In this document: positions 33,964-42,315 of the stretch, piece by piece
Layout of the letters: each line of letters starts with the position of its first letter
Numbering within the stretch: the first letter of the stretch is position 1
DNA from: Nitrospira sp.
GTDB taxonomy: Bacteria > Nitrospirota > Nitrospiria > Nitrospirales > Nitrospiraceae
Direction of reading: 5' to 3'
Assembly (NCBI GenBank): GCA_030123605.1
Contig: CP126123.1
Location: 3,749,237 to 3,813,236 of the forward strand
DNA: 64,000 nt
Notes under the pieces: generated by a model
The model's database searches: none
What the model was told of the DNA's origin: nothing
What the model saw: only the letters and a program-made list of their open reading frames with translations
Program-made: the position numbers and the translations under genes

Positions 33964-36041
33964 TTGCGCGTCCCTCCCTTGAGTGCCGTCCCTCCAAGTT
34001 GTGCGTCGAACGAGGCCAAGCAGGCCAGTTTATTCCTCGCGCGACCGCGCTTCCCCACGGCGGGGATCTCGATGAACTCCTCGCGGTAGGTGCCGTCGGC
34101 GGCAGGTGAATACCCGTGTGGAATACGTAACGACGGATGATCGAAGGGCGCTTGCTCGCACCGTACTCGTTCATCGGTCAAGCTTTTCAGAAAGGCGACC
34201 AGCCCGTTCCGTTCGACGGCATTGAGACCCAACGGTTCGATGTCGGGAGACTGTTCGACGTTCTGAAAATCGCCGCCGCGGTCATAGAACTCGATGACCT
34301 GATCGAGCGTCGCCATCCCGCCAGTGTGCATGTAGGGCCCCGTCAACTCGATGTTGCGGAGACCGGCGGTTTTGAAGGAGCCCTTGACGGCCTCGCGGAC
34401 CGATTCATGCGTCGCGATCGGCTCGCAGGGGTGAATGGCGAAGCCGCATGGATCCACGCTGAACTCATCCACCGTGCTTTGACCCGTCTTGATCTGTGCG
34501 AGATATTGTTTCGTGAAGGAGAGGGGGTGTCCGTGCGGATCGTCGCCGTCGACGCCGAGATCATCGCCGGAGGGGCGAACGCCGAGGTTATAGAACCCGC
34601 CGTCGTACAGCGCCGTCTGCGGGAGCCGCTCCTCGTGCATCCTCATCAGCTCAATCTGCTCCCGATGTTCCTTGCTCGATGTGAGCGAGTCGAAACCGGA
34701 GGCTGTCAGATCCGGTCCACGGTGACAGGCCACGCATTTCCCACGGTCCATGAAGACGGAGAACCCCAGAGCCGCCATTCCCTCCAAGGCCTTCCCTCCC
34801 GGTTTCTGTTGGAGTGAGGCGATGTGTCGGTCGAAGGGAGACCGGTCGGAAATCAGCGTGGATTCATAGGCCAGGACCGCGATCCCGAAGAACAGAGAGA
34901 AGTTGTGTTCAATCAGCGGATATTCTCCCGGCTTCAGCTCCGCTGATTTTCTCGGGTCCTTCCACCAGGAGGGGCGGAACGCCCGTTGAATCAGCTGGCG
35001 GTAGCTCACGTTGAGCCCGTCCTTACCGTGGCGATACGGCCCCAACACACTATCGTCGGGATGGACCTGCTGCCCAAAGAGGGGGCGAGGGATCTGAACG
35101 ACCATCTTGCGTCCTAACTGCGGCCAGGTAATGCAGCTCATCTCCACGTCATTCACCGGCGGTCCGACGGCTTGGGACGCCAGGGCGGCACGCTGCAGAT
35201 CCAGAAGCGTGGGCCGAACCGTCGTGACCGTTCGGCCCGTCTGACCGTCTTTCTCCGAAATCACCCGCAGGAGGTGATGCTTTGTTGCGGCCGCTCCCTC
35301 CTGCACGTCCTTGGGAACTGTGTTCGGGTCCGCCGATTCCCGGCGGCCGAATGGCGTCACACCGTTGAAGTGGTGATTGGCACGTCCATCCCAAAAAGAA
35401 CGGAACTGGAAAATGGCGTTGATCACAGTTGGGGCGTTACGGGCGGTAGTGGCTCGAATGTGATCAGGACTCTTGCAAGCCGTCCCTTGCGAGCCCATCA
35501 CGTCGTCGGTGTCGAATGACATCTCGGAATTCGAGTGCGCAGGGTCCTTGAGGGCATGGAATGGGAAATCACCGCTATTGACGGCATACGCCGGGCCGCC
35601 GATGCCGCCGCTTTTGGTCGGGTCCACCTTCCCTCCGCCGTCTTTGGCGGGGAGCCCGCCGTTGAGTTGATTGCGCCGGCGAATATCGGCCCCGGCGTGG
35701 AAGTGGCAACTGGCGCAAGCCTGTCCGTCGTCACCCAATTGTCTGTCCCAGAAGAGCGCTTTGCCGAGTGCCACAGCGGTGCTCCACTGTCCCGGCTTCA
35801 GGATTTCGGCGAGTTGCTCCTTCGGCGGAAGGATGTCCTTCATGCCGGTGCGAAGAATGCTCACGTCCATATCCTTGGCCAAGTCGAGAACCTCCTCTCT
35901 TGTCAACGGGAGTTCCTCCTCAACGGCCGGAAGCTGAGGCAGTGCGTCGCCCGAGCGCGCGTGGTCGGTGACGACGGTCGCGAACGCCACGAGGGTCATC
36001 GCGATCGGACGCCAAATGTTGAAAGTCAATGTGGGCCGCAT
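33960..36041 (-). CDS. Di-heme cytochrome c peroxidase-family protein
   Basis: The 693-residue protein starts at the ATG at 36041, preferred for its AGGAGG site six bases upstream; an ATG at 36056 is possible. A signal peptide spans about 1-30. Two c-type heme motifs are visible, C109-A-S-C-H113 and CVACHRGPD in the second half. The layout matches bacterial di-heme peroxidases (MauG/CcpA type), but at almost 700 residues it is longer than the usual 350. It could reduce peroxide or modify a partner protein. It is the first gene of an operon with the Tat-exported multicopper oxidase. Confidence 0.85.
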   Translation of the reverse strand: MRPTLTFNIWRPIAMTLVAFATVVTDHARSGDALPQLPAVEEELPLTREEVLDLAKDMDVSILRTGMKDILPPKEQLAEILKPGQWSTAVALGKALFWDRQLGDDGQACASCHFHAGADIRRRNQLNGGLPAKDGGGKVDPTKSGGIGGPAYAVNSGDFPFHALKDPAHSNSEMSFDTDDVMGSQGTACKSPDHIRATTARNAPTVINAIFQFRSFWDGRANHHFNGVTPFGRRESADPNTVPKDVQEGAAATKHHLLRVISEKDGQTGRTVTTVRPTLLDLQRAALASQAVGPPVNDVEMSCITWPQLGRKMVVQIPRPLFGQQVHPDDSVLGPYRHGKDGLNVSYRQLIQRAFRPSWWKDPRKSAELKPGEYPLIEHNFSLFFGIAVLAYESTLISDRSPFDRHIASLQQKPGGKALEGMAALGFSVFMDRGKCVACHRGPDLTASGFDSLTSSKEHREQIELMRMHEERLPQTALYDGGFYNLGVRPSGDDLGVDGDDPHGHPLSFTKQYLAQIKTGQSTVDEFSVDPCGFAIHPCEPIATHESVREAVKGSFKTAGLRNIELTGPYMHTGGMATLDQVIEFYDRGGDFQNVEQSPDIEPLGLNAVERNGLVAFLKSLTDERVRCEQAPFDHPSLRIPHGYSPAADGTYREEFIEIPAVGKRGRARNKLACLASFDAQLGGTALKGGTRK

Positions 36042-36410
36042 GCCGAACCTCCTCATCGTTCCTCTCAGCAACAGTCTCGATAAATCGTGGACAGGATCAT
36101 GGAAGCTTTGAGCGAATCCTATAGCAGGATCTTTGCCAGCGGCGAGGCGACAGCGTGCTATCGCAATACGTCCATTTGATTCATGCGGATAAAACACAAG
36201 GTTTCTTTTCGGTAATCGCACGCTCGAGTACCGGAGCATGAGATCTACGACGACGGAGGGCGGGCTTTAAGCAAGTAGGTCGTATCGAAATCGATACAGG
36301 ATCGCACCATTGAGATACACGAGACGGATGTGGCAAGGAATGGTGATTTCTTGACCGGCAGCGCCGGTAGTCCTGTAAGCTTGCGGCGGAACCGACGTCG
36401 ATGGGCGGCG
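36042..36410. other. Upstream region of the peroxidase-oxidase operon
   Basis: This 369-base gap lies between the peroxidase start and the DedA stop, both minus strand. No gene is seen. It contains the palindrome at 36281-36298, 240 bases upstream of the peroxidase start. Confidence 0.5.
36281..36298. promoter_or_regulatory. Palindrome CGTATC-N6-GATACA, site E
   Basis: The arms CGTATC and GATACA match the consensus at 11 of 12 positions, with the same 6-base spacer. The core GTATCGA-AA-TCGATAC is a perfect 7-2-7 repeat. Confidence 0.5.
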
Positions 36411-37016
36411 TCACAGACTCGGTTCACCCGTCCGATTCCGCTTCCTCAACAGGGCCAGTCCCACGAGGAGCAACAGTCCAATCGCGAGCCCGAAGAGCAG
36501 GAGCGAGTGGTGCAGAGACGGCGAGAGGCGATTCCATTCCTCACCGAGGCAGTACCCGATCATGATGAAGGTGCCGGACCAGAGCAGCGCACCGGCATAG
36601 GCGAATCGCACGAAGGTTCCCGGTGGGAGTTTCGATATCCCGGTCATGAGCGCGGCGAGATGTCTCACTCCCGGCACAAAGTACGCGATGAGCAGCGTGT
36701 ACTTTCCCCATCGCTGCACCCATTGTTGCGTCTTCGCGATGTGTTTTTGATGTATATGGAGCCTCCCGCTGAATTTCGTGAGCAAAACCGGTCCCACGAA
36801 GCGCCCCAACGTATAGCTGAGACTGATTCCACAGGCGCTCCCGAGGAACGCGGATGCGATCGAGGGCGCCAACATGAGCTCGCCGCGAAAGTTCAGATAC
36901 CCGACGAACGTCAGCAACGCTTCATCGGGCACAGGCAACCCCACGATTCCCAGCATCAGCAATCCGAAGATGGCTGCGTACCCGTAGGATGAAATCCAGG
37001 TGAACGCCGATTCCAT
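36411..37016 (-). CDS. DedA-family membrane protein
   Basis: The 201-residue protein has several membrane segments (YAAIFGLLMLGIVGLPVPDE, then LLLFGLAIGLLLLVGLAL at the end). The DedA/SNARE-associated signatures are FVGYLNFRGEL near the start and RWGKYTLLIAYFVPGVRHLA in the middle, where E-x-x-x and R-x-x-P-G are typical. DedA proteins act as lipid scramblases/flippases, such as undecaprenyl-phosphate recyclers. The ATG at 37016 fits the family; longer in-frame starts reach 37103, and none has a strong ribosome binding site. Confidence 0.82.
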   Translation of the reverse strand: MESAFTWISSYGYAAIFGLLMLGIVGLPVPDEALLTFVGYLNFRGELMLAPSIASAFLGSACGISLSYTLGRFVGPVLLTKFSGRLHIHQKHIAKTQQWVQRWGKYTLLIAYFVPGVRHLAALMTGISKLPPGTFVRFAYAGALLWSGTFIMIGYCLGEEWNRLSPSLHHSLLLFGLAIGLLLLVGLALLRKRNRTGEPSL

Positions 37017-37167
37017 GACTGCAGCGTGCCGGCGGCGAAAGGTGGATGGTAACGGACTCCAGCGACGTGACAGGATTGCAGAAAGGCGCATGCCCAAGAG
37101 CAACCTGTCGCACCAACCTAGACTGTGGGAGTGGCGATGTCAACGCTCGCTAAGGGAGTGAAGGGCC

Positions 37168-37193
37168 TGTCGATTTGAGCCACGTCGAACGAC
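37168..37193 (+). promoter_or_regulatory. Candidate ECF42-dependent promoter, site 1
   Basis: TGTCGA (37168-37173), a 16-base spacer and CGAC (37190-37193) precede the first DGPF gene by 47 bases. The block TGTCGATTT recurs at 38075 and 42316. TGTCGA at -35 with a CGA-type -10 is what I recall for ECF42 targets in Streptomyces. Confidence 0.6.
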
Positions 37194-37239
37194 TAATTGA
37201 TGCGGATAGGTTGGGAGAACGATATCGGAGGGTGAACCC

Positions 37240-37599
37240 ATGAAATTTTTGCTCCTGTGTTGCATGGAAGAAAAGAAGTTGGAGGCCCTCTCCGGAAGCG
37301 AGGTCAAAGCACTCATGGACGAAACCTCGGCCTACTGCGAGGCGCTCAGGAAAAATGGCCGTCTCATCCTTTCGGAACCTCTTGAGCCGGTTCAGATGGC
37401 CGCGACTGTGCGGGTGCGCAACGGTATCTTGTCCACAACCGACGGCCCCTTTGCGGAGACCAAGGAGCAGATCGGCGGGTTCTTCCTGATCAATGCCAGA
37501 GATCTCAATGAGGCCATCCAGGTAGCGTTTCGGTTTCCCTCGGTGCGCCTCGGGAGTATGGAGGTGCGCCCGATCAGGGAGTCGAACGGGATGCGGTGA
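37240..37599 (+). CDS. YCII-domain DGPF protein, copy 1
   Basis: The 119-residue protein is a single YCII domain (ferredoxin-like fold). It has the signature TDGPFAETKEQIGGFFLI at about 66-83 and the C-terminal MEVRPI. Genes of this kind are the hallmark targets of ECF42 sigma factors. Their reaction is not known; the YCII fold has a His-Asp pair in YciI proteins. It lies directly behind candidate ECF42 promoter 1, with GGAGGG before the ATG. Confidence 0.88.
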   Translation: MKFLLLCCMEEKKLEALSGSEVKALMDETSAYCEALRKNGRLILSEPLEPVQMAATVRVRNGILSTTDGPFAETKEQIGGFFLINARDLNEAIQVAFRFPSVRLGSMEVRPIRESNGMR

Positions 37600-37708
37600 T
37601 CATGATCCGTTGCATAGGTACTTGGAGGTATGCACTTATGGGTGGAGCGGTTCAGGCCGCCTGTCGAGGTGGGCATTCGTTGTTCGATTCACAGATGGAG
37701 GTCACCAT

Positions 37709-38065
37709 ATGAAATACATGTTGCTGATTTATTTCGACGAGCAGGCCGGATTGAGCGAAGCCGAGCGGCAGGACTGTTACAAGGAGTCCACGCAACTTGC
37801 GCAGGAGCTTCACTCGCACGGACGGTTTGTGGCGGCCAATCCGTTGCATCCGACCTCAATGGCGACCAGCGTCCGGGTGCGTGACGGCAAACGGCTCGTG
37901 ACCGACGGGCCGTTCGCGGAGACGCGTGAACAACTGGGCGGCTATTTTCTCATCGAGGGGAAGAATCTCGACGACGCGATCGCCGTCGCTGCCCGAATTC
38001 CCATGGCGAGCAAAGGCACCGTTGAAGTGAGGCCGGTGATCGAGATCCCAGGACTGCCGGGCTGA
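37709..38065 (+). CDS. YCII-domain DGPF protein, copy 2
   Basis: The 118-residue protein starts at the ATG at 37709, behind GGAGG; the frame is open about 100 bases upstream but without a start signal. It shows MKYMLLIYFDEQ at the start, TDGPFAETREQLGGYFLIEG in the middle and EVRPVIEIPG at the end. It is closest to copy 4 at 44623 (both have LHPTS and VRDGKRLVTDGPF). It probably shares the transcript of copy 1. Confidence 0.9.
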   Translation: MKYMLLIYFDEQAGLSEAERQDCYKESTQLAQELHSHGRFVAANPLHPTSMATSVRVRDGKRLVTDGPFAETREQLGGYFLIEGKNLDDAIAVAARIPMASKGTVEVRPVIEIPGLPG

Positions 38066-38074
38066 GCATCGAGC

Positions 38075-38101
38075 TGTCGATTTCAAGCCTGCCCGTTCGA
38101 C
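38075..38101 (+). promoter_or_regulatory. Candidate ECF42-dependent promoter, site 2
   Basis: TGTCGA (38075-38080), a 17-base spacer and CGAC (38098-38101) lie 63 bases before the VOC gene at 38165. It shares TGTCGATTT with sites 1 and 3. Confidence 0.55.
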
Positions 38102-38164
38102 AATGAGGTAAAGACCGGTTCACTGGTATCCATAAGCGACTTCATGCAAAAGGAGCACGAGAAG

Positions 38165-38650
38165 ATGCAAAAGATCGCCCCATGCTTGTGGTTCGACGAC
38201 CAAGCCGAAGAGGCGGCAAAGTTTTATGTGTCGATTTTTAAGAATTCCAAAGTGAAATCCATCACCCGTTACGGAGAGGCGGGCGCTCAGGCTGCCCGAA
38301 GGCCGAAGGGCTCGGTCATGACCGTGACGTTCGAAATCGAGGGGCAGGAGTTCGTCGCGCTGAACGGCGGACCGCTGTTCAAGTTTACCGAGGCGATCTC
38401 GTTGATGGTGCAGTGCGAGACACAGCAAGAAATAGACGACATGTGGAAGAGGCTCTCCGCGGGCGGAGAAGAAGGACCGTGTGGCTGGTTGAAAGACAAG
38501 TATGGCCTGTCGTGGCAGATCGTGACCCCCGGAATCGATGAGATGCTGAACGACAAGGATGCCGACAAATCGGAGCGAGTCATGGCGGCTGTGCTGACGA
38601 TGGGCAAGATCGATGTCGCCCGTCTGACGCAAGCCTATGAGCAACGCTGA
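38165..38650 (+). CDS. VOC-family protein (PhnB/DUF1338-like single domain)
   Basis: The 161-residue protein has the start KIAPCLWFDDQAEEAAKFYV, the typical 3-demethylubiquinone-methyltransferase-like VOC pattern. EGQEFVALNGGPLFKFTEAI and WGLKDKYGLSWQIVTP-like text (WLKDKYGLSWQIV) follow. It lacks a clear set of metal ligands, so an enzymatic role is not proven. The ATG at 38165 is preferred over that at 38144 because AAAGGAG precedes it. Such proteins are common in ECF42-DGPF neighbourhoods. Confidence 0.85.
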   Translation: MQKIAPCLWFDDQAEEAAKFYVSIFKNSKVKSITRYGEAGAQAARRPKGSVMTVTFEIEGQEFVALNGGPLFKFTEAISLMVQCETQQEIDDMWKRLSAGGEEGPCGWLKDKYGLSWQIVTPGIDEMLNDKDADKSERVMAAVLTMGKIDVARLTQAYEQR

Positions 38651-38704
38651 GGCCGCTGTGAAACGATTCGGCTTCGGACCAACAATCAAGAAGGGGCAAC
38701 CACG

Positions 38705-39130
38705 ATGCGATTCATGATCCTCGTCAAGGCCACGAAGAATTCCGAAGCGGGAGTGCTGCCGAGCCAGGACCTGCTGGCCGCCATGACGGCTTACAATCAG
38801 GAATTGGTGGATGCCGGCGTGATGTTGGCCGGCGAGGGCCTTCAGCCCAGCTCGAAGGGAGCGCGCGTCAAGTTCTCCGGAACCAAGCGTGCCGTGACCG
38901 ACGGCCCCTTCGCCGAAACCAAGGAACTCGTCGCGGGCTACTGGCTCTGGCAATGCAAGTCGAAGGAAGAAGCGATCGAATGGGTCGCGCGTTGTCCCAA
39001 TCCGATGCCAGGCGAAGAATCAGAAATCGAGATTCGCCCGCTGTTCGAGGCAGAAGACTTCGGGACCGAGTTCACGCCCGAACTCAGGGAACAGGAAGAA
39101 CGGATGCGAGCGCAGATAACGAAGACGTAG
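38705..39130 (+). CDS. YCII-domain DGPF protein, copy 3
   Basis: The 141-residue protein has MRFMILVKATKNSEAG at the start, TDGPFAETKELVAGYWLW in the middle and EIEIRPLFEAEDFG near the end, followed by a charged tail of about 25 residues. It is more diverged than copies 1, 2 and 4. It follows the VOC gene by 54 bases and probably shares its transcript from candidate promoter 2. Confidence 0.88.
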   Translation: MRFMILVKATKNSEAGVLPSQDLLAAMTAYNQELVDAGVMLAGEGLQPSSKGARVKFSGTKRAVTDGPFAETKELVAGYWLWQCKSKEEAIEWVARCPNPMPGEESEIEIRPLFEAEDFGTEFTPELREQEERMRAQITKT

Positions 39131-39143
39131 CACGGAGGAGGCC

Positions 39144-39397
39144 ATGCTGACCGCGGGAAAAGCTGGCCCCGGAGCTAAAGAGACCTCACCACGGCGCCGC
39201 TGAAGGAAAAGGCGTTAGGTGAGGCGCACAACCACGCTGAGCTCACCGTGACTCTCAGCGCCGGTAGCCCAGAGGTCACCGGGGTCATGTATGGCCCACA
39301 GCCCTTCATGATGCAGGTCACGGGTGTCTTCTGTGACAATCACCACCGGGGCTGGGGTGTGTGCTTCGATCGATTGGTAACGTTCGTGAAAAAATGA
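39144..39397 (+). pseudogene. Small frameshifted gene of unknown family
   Basis: An ATG at 39144 with a perfect GGAGGAG site opens MLTAGKAGPGAKE, but the frame stops after 19 codons. Restoring one base near 39183 gives DLTTAPLKEKALGEAHNHAE, LTVTLSAGSPEVTGVMYG, then HHRGWGVCFDRLVTFVKK, ending with TGA at 39395-39397, 11 bases before the GFA gene. The size would be about 84 residues. I do not recognise the family. Either a recent frameshift or a sequencing error. Confidence 0.5.
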
Positions 39398-39407
39398 GGG
39401 AGCCTCT

Positions 39408-39836
39408 ATGATCGCAATCACCATACCCTTTTCAGGCGGATGCGCCTGCGGCGCGATTCGCTACCAGTCCGCAACTGAACCGGTGATGATGCTTCACTGT
39501 CATTGCCGGGATTGCCAACGATCCAGCGGAGGTCCGTTTTCGTCGTTCGTCATCGTGCCGACGGAAGCGTTCACGTTCTTGCAAGGCTCGCTTCGCTTTC
39601 ATGCCTCGCCCAGTGAAGCGGGTGGCATGACCTGTCGGGGCTTTTGCCATGAATGTGGCGCGCCGGTTGTGGTCAAGTCCGACGCGGTCCCTCAGTTTAC
39701 GGCAATCAGGACGGCGAGTCTGGATGATCCGAGCTGGTTCGACCCGAAGGTGGATGTCTGGACATCAGACGCGCATCCCTGGGACTACATGAATGCCGCC
39801 CTGCCAAAGTTTGAAAAGTACCCGTCGCACGCATAA
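39408..39836 (+). CDS. GFA-family (CENP-V-like) zinc protein
   Basis: The 142-residue protein shows the glutathione-dependent formaldehyde-activating enzyme fold: GGCACGAIRY (Cys pair), HCHCRDCQRSSG (Cys cluster) and FCHECGAPV (Cys pair) bind zinc. The family name comes from a Paracoccus protein; most members have no proven activity. GGGAG precedes the ATG. It sits in the ECF42-DGPF cluster between the frameshifted small gene and the DUF899-like gene, with a 30-base gap to the latter. Confidence 0.9.
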   Translation: MIAITIPFSGGCACGAIRYQSATEPVMMLHCHCRDCQRSSGGPFSSFVIVPTEAFTFLQGSLRFHASPSEAGGMTCRGFCHECGAPVVVKSDAVPQFTAIRTASLDDPSWFDPKVDVWTSDAHPWDYMNAALPKFEKYPSHA

Positions 39837-39866
39837 CGCAAAGACACGAAAGAAAGGAACTGCATC

Positions 39867-40631
39867 ATGGTCACGCATCAAATCGTATCGCGTGAACAGT
39901 GGCTCACCGTGCGGCTCGACCTGCTCAAGGCGGAGAAAGAACTCACGCGGCGCAACGACGAACTGGCGCGGCAACGGCAGGCGCTTCCGTGGGTGCGGAT
40001 CGACAAGGAATACCGATTCGAGACCGACGAGGGGAACGCTGCACTGAGGGATCTCTTCAAGGAGCGCTCGCAACTGCTCGTTTACCACTTCATGTTCGGG
40101 CCTGACTACCAGGCAGGGTGCCCGTCCTGTTCGGCAATCGCGGACGGCTTCAACGGATTCGTCGTGCACCTGGCCGACCATGACGTGATGCTTTGGGCGG
40201 TGTCGCGGGCGCCGCTCGCGAAACTGCAGGCGTACAAGCAGCGGATGGGGTGGACGTTTCCCTGGGCGTCCTCGCGCGGCGGCGATTTCAACTTCGACTT
40301 CAACGTCTCGTTCACCGAGGAGCAACAGCGCAAGGGCAGCGTCGAATACAATTACGAACGCGACTGCCACGCGATGGACGCGACACCGGTCCCGGAGCCC
40401 GTCACCCAACTCGCGGTCGTCTGCGGAACCGACGCGCCCACGTACTCGCGCGATCGGCCTGGCCTGAGCGCGTTCGTACTCGAAGACGGCATCGTCTACC
40501 ATACCTATTCCACCTATTCGCGCGGAGTGGACGCCATCTGGGGCATGTACCAGTGGCTCGACCGTGCTCCCAGGGGACGCAACGAGACGGGCGTCTGGTG
40601 GCGCCGCCACGACGAGTACGACAAGCGCTGA
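39867..40631 (+). CDS. DUF899-family thioredoxin-like protein
   Basis: The 254-residue protein matches the DUF899 pattern: EKELTRRNDELARQRQALPW at about 25-43, then LFKERSQLLVYHFMFGPDY and CPSCSAIADGFNG (C-P-S-C in the thioredoxin-like CxxC position). FPWASSRGGDFNFDFNVSF and the end YSTYSRGVDAIWGMYQWLD complete it. A thiol-linked redox role is likely but unproven. It is a common neighbour of ECF42 sigma factors. Confidence 0.88.
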   Translation: MVTHQIVSREQWLTVRLDLLKAEKELTRRNDELARQRQALPWVRIDKEYRFETDEGNAALRDLFKERSQLLVYHFMFGPDYQAGCPSCSAIADGFNGFVVHLADHDVMLWAVSRAPLAKLQAYKQRMGWTFPWASSRGGDFNFDFNVSFTEEQQRKGSVEYNYERDCHAMDATPVPEPVTQLAVVCGTDAPTYSRDRPGLSAFVLEDGIVYHTYSTYSRGVDAIWGMYQWLDRAPRGRNETGVWWRRHDEYDKR

Positions 40632-40649
40632 GCCAAAGGGTGCTGCGGG

Positions 40650-40728
40650 AATTATTTTCAGGACCTCGACCGACAATCTGTGGGAGATCGCCTGGAATCC
40701 CGCATGGGGGCCGACAGGACAGCGCTAG
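40650..40728 (+). pseudogene. C-terminal remnant of a VOC-family gene
   Basis: The stretch reads GIIFRTSTDNLWEIAWNPAW, then GPTGQR and TAG (40726-40728). It matches the end of VOC proteins of the type F-x-DPDGHLWEIAWNP. No start or N-terminal part is present, so it is a fragment left between the DUF899-like and VOC genes. Confidence 0.55.
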
Positions 40729-40774
40729 GGATTGTCGGATGCACGAATCAATCATCATGCAGAAGGAGTCGGAC

Positions 40775-41182
40775 ATGATCAGCAAAATATTCGTGAATCT
40801 CCCAGTGAAGGATCTCAACAAGTCCATGACGTTCTTCAAGGCGATCGGGTTCTCGTTCAACCCGCAATTCACGGACCAGACGGCCGCCTGCATGGTGATG
40901 AGCGAGGACATCTACGCCATGCTGCTGACTCACGACAAGATCAAGCAGTTCACCGGGAAACAGATCGCCGATGCCCACAAGACGACTGAAGTGCTCACCG
41001 CCCTCGCCGTTGAGAACAAGGCGAAGGTGAACGAGCTGGCGGACAAGGCGACTCAAGCCGGCGGAAAGGAAGCCTATGCACCCAAGGACTACGGGTTCAT
41101 GTTTACCAGGAGTTTCGAAGACCCGGACGGTCATATTTGGGAGATCTTCTGGATGGACCAGGTGCAGATGCAACAAGGATAG
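40775..41182 (+). CDS. VOC-family (glyoxalase-like) protein
   Basis: The 135-residue protein starts MISKIFVNLPVKDLNKSMTF and contains IGFSFNPQFTD, then SFEDPDGHIWEIFWMD at the end, where the Glu is a typical VOC metal ligand. The ATG at 40775 has GGAG eight bases upstream. Its substrate is unknown. It belongs to the ECF42-DGPF cluster. Confidence 0.87.
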   Translation: MISKIFVNLPVKDLNKSMTFFKAIGFSFNPQFTDQTAACMVMSEDIYAMLLTHDKIKQFTGKQIADAHKTTEVLTALAVENKAKVNELADKATQAGGKEAYAPKDYGFMFTRSFEDPDGHIWEIFWMDQVQMQQG

Positions 41183-41274
41183 GCGTAGGCGGGCGCGCCC
41201 CGGGTATCGGCAAGGAGCAGGCGATGTCCCCATGTGTTCGAATGCGGTTACCACTCACATAGAAGGAGGCCACC

Positions 41275-41874
41275 ATGCGTGTGATACAGCTTGGAATCGC
41301 GACGTTGTGCATGATGCTGACCGTCTCGGCGGTCGCGGCGAAGGAGAAGAAAGCCGAGAAGCAGATGGACCAGCAGACGATGATGGAGCTGTGGAAGAAA
41401 CTCGCCACGCCCGGCGAGCCTCATAAAGCATTCGCCGGCTTGGCCGGGAGTTGGACGACCCAGACCAAAGAATGGATGGAGCCGGGCAAGCCTCCCACGG
41501 AATCCACCGGTACCGCAGACATGAAGATGTTGCTCGACGGGCGCTTCCTCTACCAGGAATACCACGCCCAGATGATGGGGCAACCCTTCTCCGGGATCGG
41601 CATCGACGCCTACGACAATATGACCAAGAAGTACGTGACGGCCTGGATGGATACGATGGGGACCGGGATTTTCATCATGGAAGGGACGGCCGGCGCCGAC
41701 GGCAAGACCATCACGTTGAAAGGGTCGCACCCTGAACCGGGTGGCGGAAAGATGACGCATCGCGCCGTGTGGAAATTGATCGATGCGAATACCCAGACCT
41801 TCGAGATGTACGGGACCCATGGGCACGGCAAGGAGATGAAGATGATGGAGATCACGTATAACCGGAAGCAGTAG
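41275..41874 (+). CDS. Exported DUF1579-family protein
   Basis: The 199-residue protein has a signal peptide (first 22 residues, IATLCMMLTVSAVAA). The lipocalin-like DUF1579 pattern follows: GEPHKAFAGLAGSWTTQTKEW, FLYQEYHAQMMGQPFSGIGI, DAYDNMTKKYVTAWMDTMGT and IMEGTAGADGKT. Such barrels may bind small molecules. AAGGAGG precedes the ATG. It is a frequent ECF42 neighbour. Confidence 0.87.
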   Translation: MRVIQLGIATLCMMLTVSAVAAKEKKAEKQMDQQTMMELWKKLATPGEPHKAFAGLAGSWTTQTKEWMEPGKPPTESTGTADMKMLLDGRFLYQEYHAQMMGQPFSGIGIDAYDNMTKKYVTAWMDTMGTGIFIMEGTAGADGKTITLKGSHPEPGGGKMTHRAVWKLIDANTQTFEMYGTHGHGKEMKMMEITYNRKQ

Positions 41875-41939
41875 GGAAACAATCGGGAGGCAGGAGTCTG
41901 ATGGCCGACGGTTGATCCGTTGCCGTGCGAAAGGAGGGC

Positions 41940-42176
41940 ATGGATAGCAATTACCGTAGCGTGGGATACCTGGTTGAAGCCTGGGACCGAAGCGGAAGGC
42001 CTTCAGCTCACGCGCCGGACCATATCATGGCCTTCGCAAAGTGGCGAAGCCGACAGGACGCAGACCAGGTCCGAGAACGGTACAAGGATTCGGAGACGAT
42101 CCGCCTGCTCACCCCATTGCTCGCCCGTCCACGGGAACGATGGATCATCCGTGAGGATAAGCCGACACAAACCTGA
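41940..42176 (+). CDS. Small uncharacterised protein
   Basis: The 78-residue protein has a strong AAAGGAGG site directly before the ATG; a GTG at 41925 is an alternative. It is charged and soluble, with no signal peptide (SNYRSVGYLVEAWDRSGRPS, AKWRSRQDADQVRERY, RPRERWIIRED). No family is recognised. It lies in the ECF42-DGPF cluster between DUF1579 and candidate promoter 3. Confidence 0.6.
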   Translation: MDSNYRSVGYLVEAWDRSGRPSAHAPDHIMAFAKWRSRQDADQVRERYKDSETIRLLTPLLARPRERWIIREDKPTQT

Positions 42177-42315
42177 TGTCAGGCGGTGCCGACAGGGGTA
42201 GACTGCGCCCTTCGAAGAGCATGAACGGTTCCTGCACATGTTGCGTAATGAGGTGCGGCCGATCGCAGAAGGAAACGCGGATTGTCGGGACAAGGACATA
42301 GGTTAGTGGAATGAC

